From Campylobacter sp. RM12651 (lineage in GTDB: Bacteria > Campylobacterota > Campylobacteria > Campylobacterales > Campylobacteraceae): 64,000 nt of DNA. Of this stretch, positions 61,086 through 64,000 are shown in pieces. Location of the stretch: positions 1,302,001 through 1,366,000 of the forward strand of contig NZ_CP059600.1 in NCBI RefSeq assembly GCF_022369475.1. The letters run 5' to 3'. The notes beneath the pieces are model-generated. The model had not been told where the DNA came from. It made no database searches and was given only the letters and a program-made list of their open reading frames with translations. Position 1 is the stretch's first letter; every line of letters begins with the position of its first letter. Position numbers and translations under genes: made by a program.

Positions 61086-61641
61086 AATATTACTGATAAT
61101 TATTGTGTTTAGCATGGTGGCAATTTATTCTATTTACAAGTTATTTTCTAATCATATTAATAATTCAATACAAAATGGCATTTTAACTAAAAAAATACAA
61201 GATGTGAAAGAAAAGTCTTGTGTTGATGTTGTAGGTTATCAATTAGATAACAAAACCTTAACAAAAATTAAAAACAGCTCACAATACTCATTAGGCTCTA
61301 TGTTTGATAATATACAAGAAAAAGCAAGAAAAGAACTGAAACAAAAATATATAGAGTTATCTAAAAAATCAGATTCATATTTCATTATTGAAGATGAAAA
61401 TCTAATTAGCGATATTAGAACGCTTGAAGAAATCAAAGAGGAGATGAAGACTAGATTTAGTGCTTGTTGCGAACACATAGATGATGGTAACGGGTTTAGT
61501 CATCTTGAAAATAATTGTAGCTTTTTTTATTTTTTTAATTGTGGAGAAAGTATTCGTAGTTCTAGTTATAGTAATTATGAAATGGAAATTTATAAAGATT
61601 ACTACTATTGTGGCAAAAATACCACAAGGAGAAAGCAATGA
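61072..61641 (+). CDS. Unknown exported or membrane-anchored 189-aa protein, Cys-rich
   Basis: Start placed at 61072, with GGAAACAAGC upstream. An N-terminal signal or anchor (KILLIIIVFSMVAIYSIYKL) precedes a soluble domain with seven Cys (KEKSCVDVVGYQ; RFSACCEHIDDG; NNCSFFYFFNCGES; YYCGKN), suggesting a disulfide-bonded periplasmic protein. Not recognised. Overlaps the Panacea gene by 4 nt. Confidence 0.55.
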   Translation: MKKNKILLIIIVFSMVAIYSIYKLFSNHINNSIQNGILTKKIQDVKEKSCVDVVGYQLDNKTLTKIKNSSQYSLGSMFDNIQEKARKELKQKYIELSKKSDSYFIIEDENLISDIRTLEEIKEEMKTRFSACCEHIDDGNGFSHLENNCSFFYFFNCGESIRSSSYSNYEMEIYKDYYYCGKNTTRRKQ

Positions 61642-62072
61642 AAAACGCAATGTTTTATGCTAAACAAGTGATTAAATATTGCCATGAAAATAATCATAAA
61701 ATCACTAATTTGCAACTACAGAAAATTTTATATTTTCTACAAGCTCAAAATATAAAATTTCATAATGAGCCATTATTTGAAGATGATTTTGAAGCTTTTC
61801 AATATGGGGCAATTATATATGAAGTATATAACAATTATAGTCGCTATGCTGCTCATGCGATAGCAGATGACATTACGGATAGACTAGAATTGTCATATAA
61901 GCAAAAATCACTGATTGAAAATTGTATGAACTTAAACCCATTTAAATTAGTGGATATAAATACTCAAGTTGGTGGGGCTTGGTATAAAACTTTTAATAAT
62001 GGTGTAGGAATAGGAGAAATAATTCCTAAAAAGCATATTCTTTTAGAGGTTAAGGAGCTTATTAATGAGTAA
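61638..62072 (+). CDS. Panacea-domain (SocA/DUF4065) antitoxin-like protein
   Basis: 144 aa. KITNLQLQKILYFLQAQNIK is the typical TNLKLQKLLYFAQ segment of Panacea domains, followed by DDFEAFQYGAIIYEVYNNYS (usual pattern ...F.AW.yGPVv..vy). Panacea proteins act as antitoxins for many unrelated toxins, or as adaptors for proteolysis like SocA. AAGGAGAAAGCA precedes the ATG. The next gene overlaps its end by 8 nt, which is how antitoxin-toxin pairs are usually arranged. Confidence 0.85.
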   Translation: MKNAMFYAKQVIKYCHENNHKITNLQLQKILYFLQAQNIKFHNEPLFEDDFEAFQYGAIIYEVYNNYSRYAAHAIADDITDRLELSYKQKSLIENCMNLNPFKLVDINTQVGGAWYKTFNNGVGIGEIIPKKHILLEVKELINE

Positions 62073-63246
62073 TCAAATTAAGTTTAAGAATAATTATGAA
62101 GTTTTAGAGCCAAACAAAACACATATCTTAGAAGTAATTACATTAGAAAATCGTTGCGATAGCAGATATTATATAGATGATAAATATTATAATAGCTATC
62201 TATTGACTTTAAAAAGAAGTATTGCGAAAGGTATGTTATATACAACTTTAGATTTAAAAAATCAATATGATATGAAGTGTGTAAATCAAAAAGAATATGA
62301 AAAATTAAAAGAAGAATATAATCAAGAGAATAACGATAATGTATTATTTACAAATGAAGCTATAGAAAATGCCAATGTATTATTTGCAAATGAAATATAT
62401 AAAAAAACCTCAAAGTTTTATTTTGGTAAAATTTATGAAAAACTTGATTATGCCCAACAATATCATAAATATTATAATATCATTAATACACAAAATAAAA
62501 GTAGTTTTGATATTATCAAATATATCAAACAATGCAAAAAAATTATAGTTCATTTTTTAGAAAATAGCGAAAAAGAACAAAACAAATCCTATGGATTAAA
62601 AAATAAAGAGCTAAGATTTTATATAGTTCTTGATGATGAATGCAAGGATAAGTATGAAAAATACCTATTAAGTAGAAATCTTGCAGGAGATTTTAACGCA
62701 AAACAAGTATCTGAATATTTTATATCTACTTTTAAAGATACTTTTAAAAAGTATGATTTTATGGTTTCGGAAGATAAGCTAAAAAATACTACTAAAGAAT
62801 ATTTACAAGAAGATAATTATTTAGTTGGATATTTTTTTAGGATTGTTGTTATGCCTGATATAAGTTATGCACCTAAAGACATTCAAGAAATATACAAAGG
62901 TATTCCACAAGAAGAAGTAATTTCAAAAAAATATAATAAGAAAGTTGGTTTTTTAATATGTGAGTTTGGTTATTATCAATCTAATAATATTGTAACTGAT
63001 TATTACACAAATATAGAAGTTTTAAAAAGTAATATGCCTATTACTAATCAAGAATATTATACTTTTGATAATGTTGATTTTGTGAGTATTAAGAACAATT
63101 ATACTATTGAAAAAATATTAGGCACTAAATCTGATAATACTAAAAAAACAATACCAAGCAAAAAAAATAATTTATTTGCTCATATAATATGTGCATTAGG
63201 GATATTATGGTTTTTTTGGGTTCTTTTTATATTTTTTAAACAATAA
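62065..63246 (+). CDS. Unknown 393-aa protein with C-terminal membrane anchor, coupled to the Panacea gene
   Basis: Not recognised. A long soluble region, Lys/Tyr/Asn-rich and mostly alpha/beta, ends in one hydrophobic helix (HIICALGILWFFWVLFIFF) at the extreme C-terminus. It overlaps the Panacea-domain gene by 8 nt, which suggests a toxin partner acting at the inner membrane. Nothing resembling a nuclease or NAD-ase motif is visible. It could also be an unrelated element protein in the same operon. Confidence 0.6.
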   Translation: MSNQIKFKNNYEVLEPNKTHILEVITLENRCDSRYYIDDKYYNSYLLTLKRSIAKGMLYTTLDLKNQYDMKCVNQKEYEKLKEEYNQENNDNVLFTNEAIENANVLFANEIYKKTSKFYFGKIYEKLDYAQQYHKYYNIINTQNKSSFDIIKYIKQCKKIIVHFLENSEKEQNKSYGLKNKELRFYIVLDDECKDKYEKYLLSRNLAGDFNAKQVSEYFISTFKDTFKKYDFMVSEDKLKNTTKEYLQEDNYLVGYFFRIVVMPDISYAPKDIQEIYKGIPQEEVISKKYNKKVGFLICEFGYYQSNNIVTDYYTNIEVLKSNMPITNQEYYTFDNVDFVSIKNNYTIEKILGTKSDNTKKTIPSKKNNLFAHIICALGILWFFWVLFIFFKQ

Positions 63247-63255
63247 GGATTATTA

Positions 63256-63915
63256 ATGGAAAACACAAGAAAAAAACCAATTAGCTTATGGTGGATTATA
63301 ATCGCACTTATTTTGTTAGATTATATGGTTGATGAGGTTATATTAAGTGAAAGCTTTTTAGTGCATTTAACTAAAATGTTTAATTTTTTAGGTTTAAAAG
63401 CTATATTTATTATACCTACCTTGCTTTTAGTGGTATTTTTGGCTATACCATTTTTCTATAAGCCTAAAGGCGTAATGGAATACATTCAGTATTTTGAAGA
63501 GAAAGTGCAAAATAGGTTTATTATTTGTTTAGCAGTATTTTTTGGATTGTTTTATTTAGCATCAAAAACAAATGATTATAGGAACATAACTCATATTGTA
63601 TATTCATATCAAGAAAATAATCAAGATTATGTATGCAGCTACAATATAAAAACCCAAGATTTTGAAAATAAAAACGATAGCAACAAATGTGAAACTGCAT
63701 TAGTTGATAGTATAAAAAAACTACAAAAAGAAATCAAAAGAACTGATAATACTGATAACTTTTTACATTTGGTTATTGACTATGCAAGACAAGGAAAAAT
63801 TGAGTTTTTTAGCTATACTGAAAATGATATGGAGTGGGAAAACGATATTTATGTAAAAGACCCTAAAGATTTTTCATGGCTTATTATAAAATCTTTAAGA
63901 AAGGATAAAGAATGA
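63256..63915 (+). CDS. Membrane protein, 219 aa
   Basis: Not recognised. Three membrane segments: LWWIIIALILLDYMV, AIFIIPTLLLVVFLAIPFF and RFIICLAVFFGLFYLASKTN, then a soluble C-terminal domain with two Cys and acidic end. AAGGATTATTA precedes the ATG. Follows the 393-aa gene by 9 nt and may belong with it. Confidence 0.55.
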   Translation: MENTRKKPISLWWIIIALILLDYMVDEVILSESFLVHLTKMFNFLGLKAIFIIPTLLLVVFLAIPFFYKPKGVMEYIQYFEEKVQNRFIICLAVFFGLFYLASKTNDYRNITHIVYSYQENNQDYVCSYNIKTQDFENKNDSNKCETALVDSIKKLQKEIKRTDNTDNFLHLVIDYARQGKIEFFSYTENDMEWENDIYVKDPKDFSWLIIKSLRKDKE

Positions 63916-63962
63916 AAGAAAATAAACCTAATTTTAACGAAATTGAAAGGATTAAAAAATGA
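63912..63962 (+). CDS. Possible 16-aa leader peptide
   Basis: ATG overlaps the preceding stop (ATGA); the peptide is MKENKPNFNEIERIKK, and its TGA overlaps the next ATG the same way. It may be a true coupling ORF or chance; translation of it would bridge the two neighbouring genes. Confidence 0.25.
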   Translation: MKENKPNFNEIERIKK

Positions 63963-64000
63963 CTAAAGAACAATTTGATAAGCTTATAAAAAGCTCAAGA
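63959..64000 (+). CDS. Start of a gene running off the window
   Basis: ATG coupled to the preceding TGA, with GAAAGGATTAAAAA upstream; the first codons give MTKEQFDKLIKSSR. Too short to identify. Confidence 0.45.
   Translation, partial: MTKEQFDKLIKSSR

Noticed and set aside
1-64000. Poly-G or poly-C phase-variation tracts typical of Campylobacter
   Set aside because: No run of seven or more G or C was noticed; only A and T runs at the broken element genes, which are less typical.

Overview
The window comes from a very AT-rich Campylobacter-type genome (Campylobacterota). The evidence is gene content and order: rpmH-rnpA-yidD-yidC-jag-mnmE, gyrA with an intact [10 protein letters not shown] segment, asd-flgR-flgQ-flgP, pnp, lptD, mgtE and a single-Cache chemoreceptor. 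These calls rest on recognised motifs and remembered gene order; no database search was run.

Layout. (1) 1-25.5 kb is ordinary chromosome, mostly tightly packed minus-strand genes with many start/stop overlaps. The 185-nt gap at 10.75-10.93 kb folds into a long rod and is a 6S RNA candidate. rnpA seems to lack an ATG, GTG or TTG start. (2) 25.57-33.15 kb is a complete type II-B CRISPR-Cas locus (cas9-cas1-cas2-cas4, minus strand). It is built as a mirror image: a 14-spacer array, a leader and a tracrRNA gene lie on the left, and an inverted copy of the same leader and tracrRNA plus a 2-spacer array lies on the right. The leader/tracrRNA region includes a 138-nt perfect inverted repeat. The two arrays share one spacer with a single mismatch. 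Every complete repeat carries an extended -10 promoter, so each crRNA could be transcribed on its own. (3) 33.27 kb to the end is a mobile element. It starts with a tyrosine integrase and carries a Bet/RecT annealase, SSB, Cas4-like exonuclease, thymidine kinase, short primase, ParM/ParR partition pair with AT-rich repeats, and F-type conjugation proteins TrbC and TraF. A long series of small unknown genes follows, many of them membrane proteins, with a Panacea-domain antitoxin-like pair near the end. It is best read as an integrated conjugative plasmid (ICE) whose other end lies outside the window.

Two things stand out. First, the early part of the ICE (35-43.7 kb) carries at least nine copies of a structured leader upstream of different genes. 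In each copy a 5' arm is followed by two alternative complementary 3' arms. Arm sequences differ between copies while pairing is kept, which suggests an undescribed bistable RNA family. Second, the mirror-image CRISPR locus can be read historically: repeat variants and the shared spacer suggest that the leader/array was duplicated when the shared spacer was the newest one, after which the two arrays grew independently.

Several ICE genes are broken by single-base changes: a DNA methyltransferase at its NPPF motif, an ImmA/IrrE-like gene at an A8 run, a small membrane gene at a T6 run, and a short gene with an in-frame TGA. These may be decay, phase variation or assembly error; raw reads would tell.
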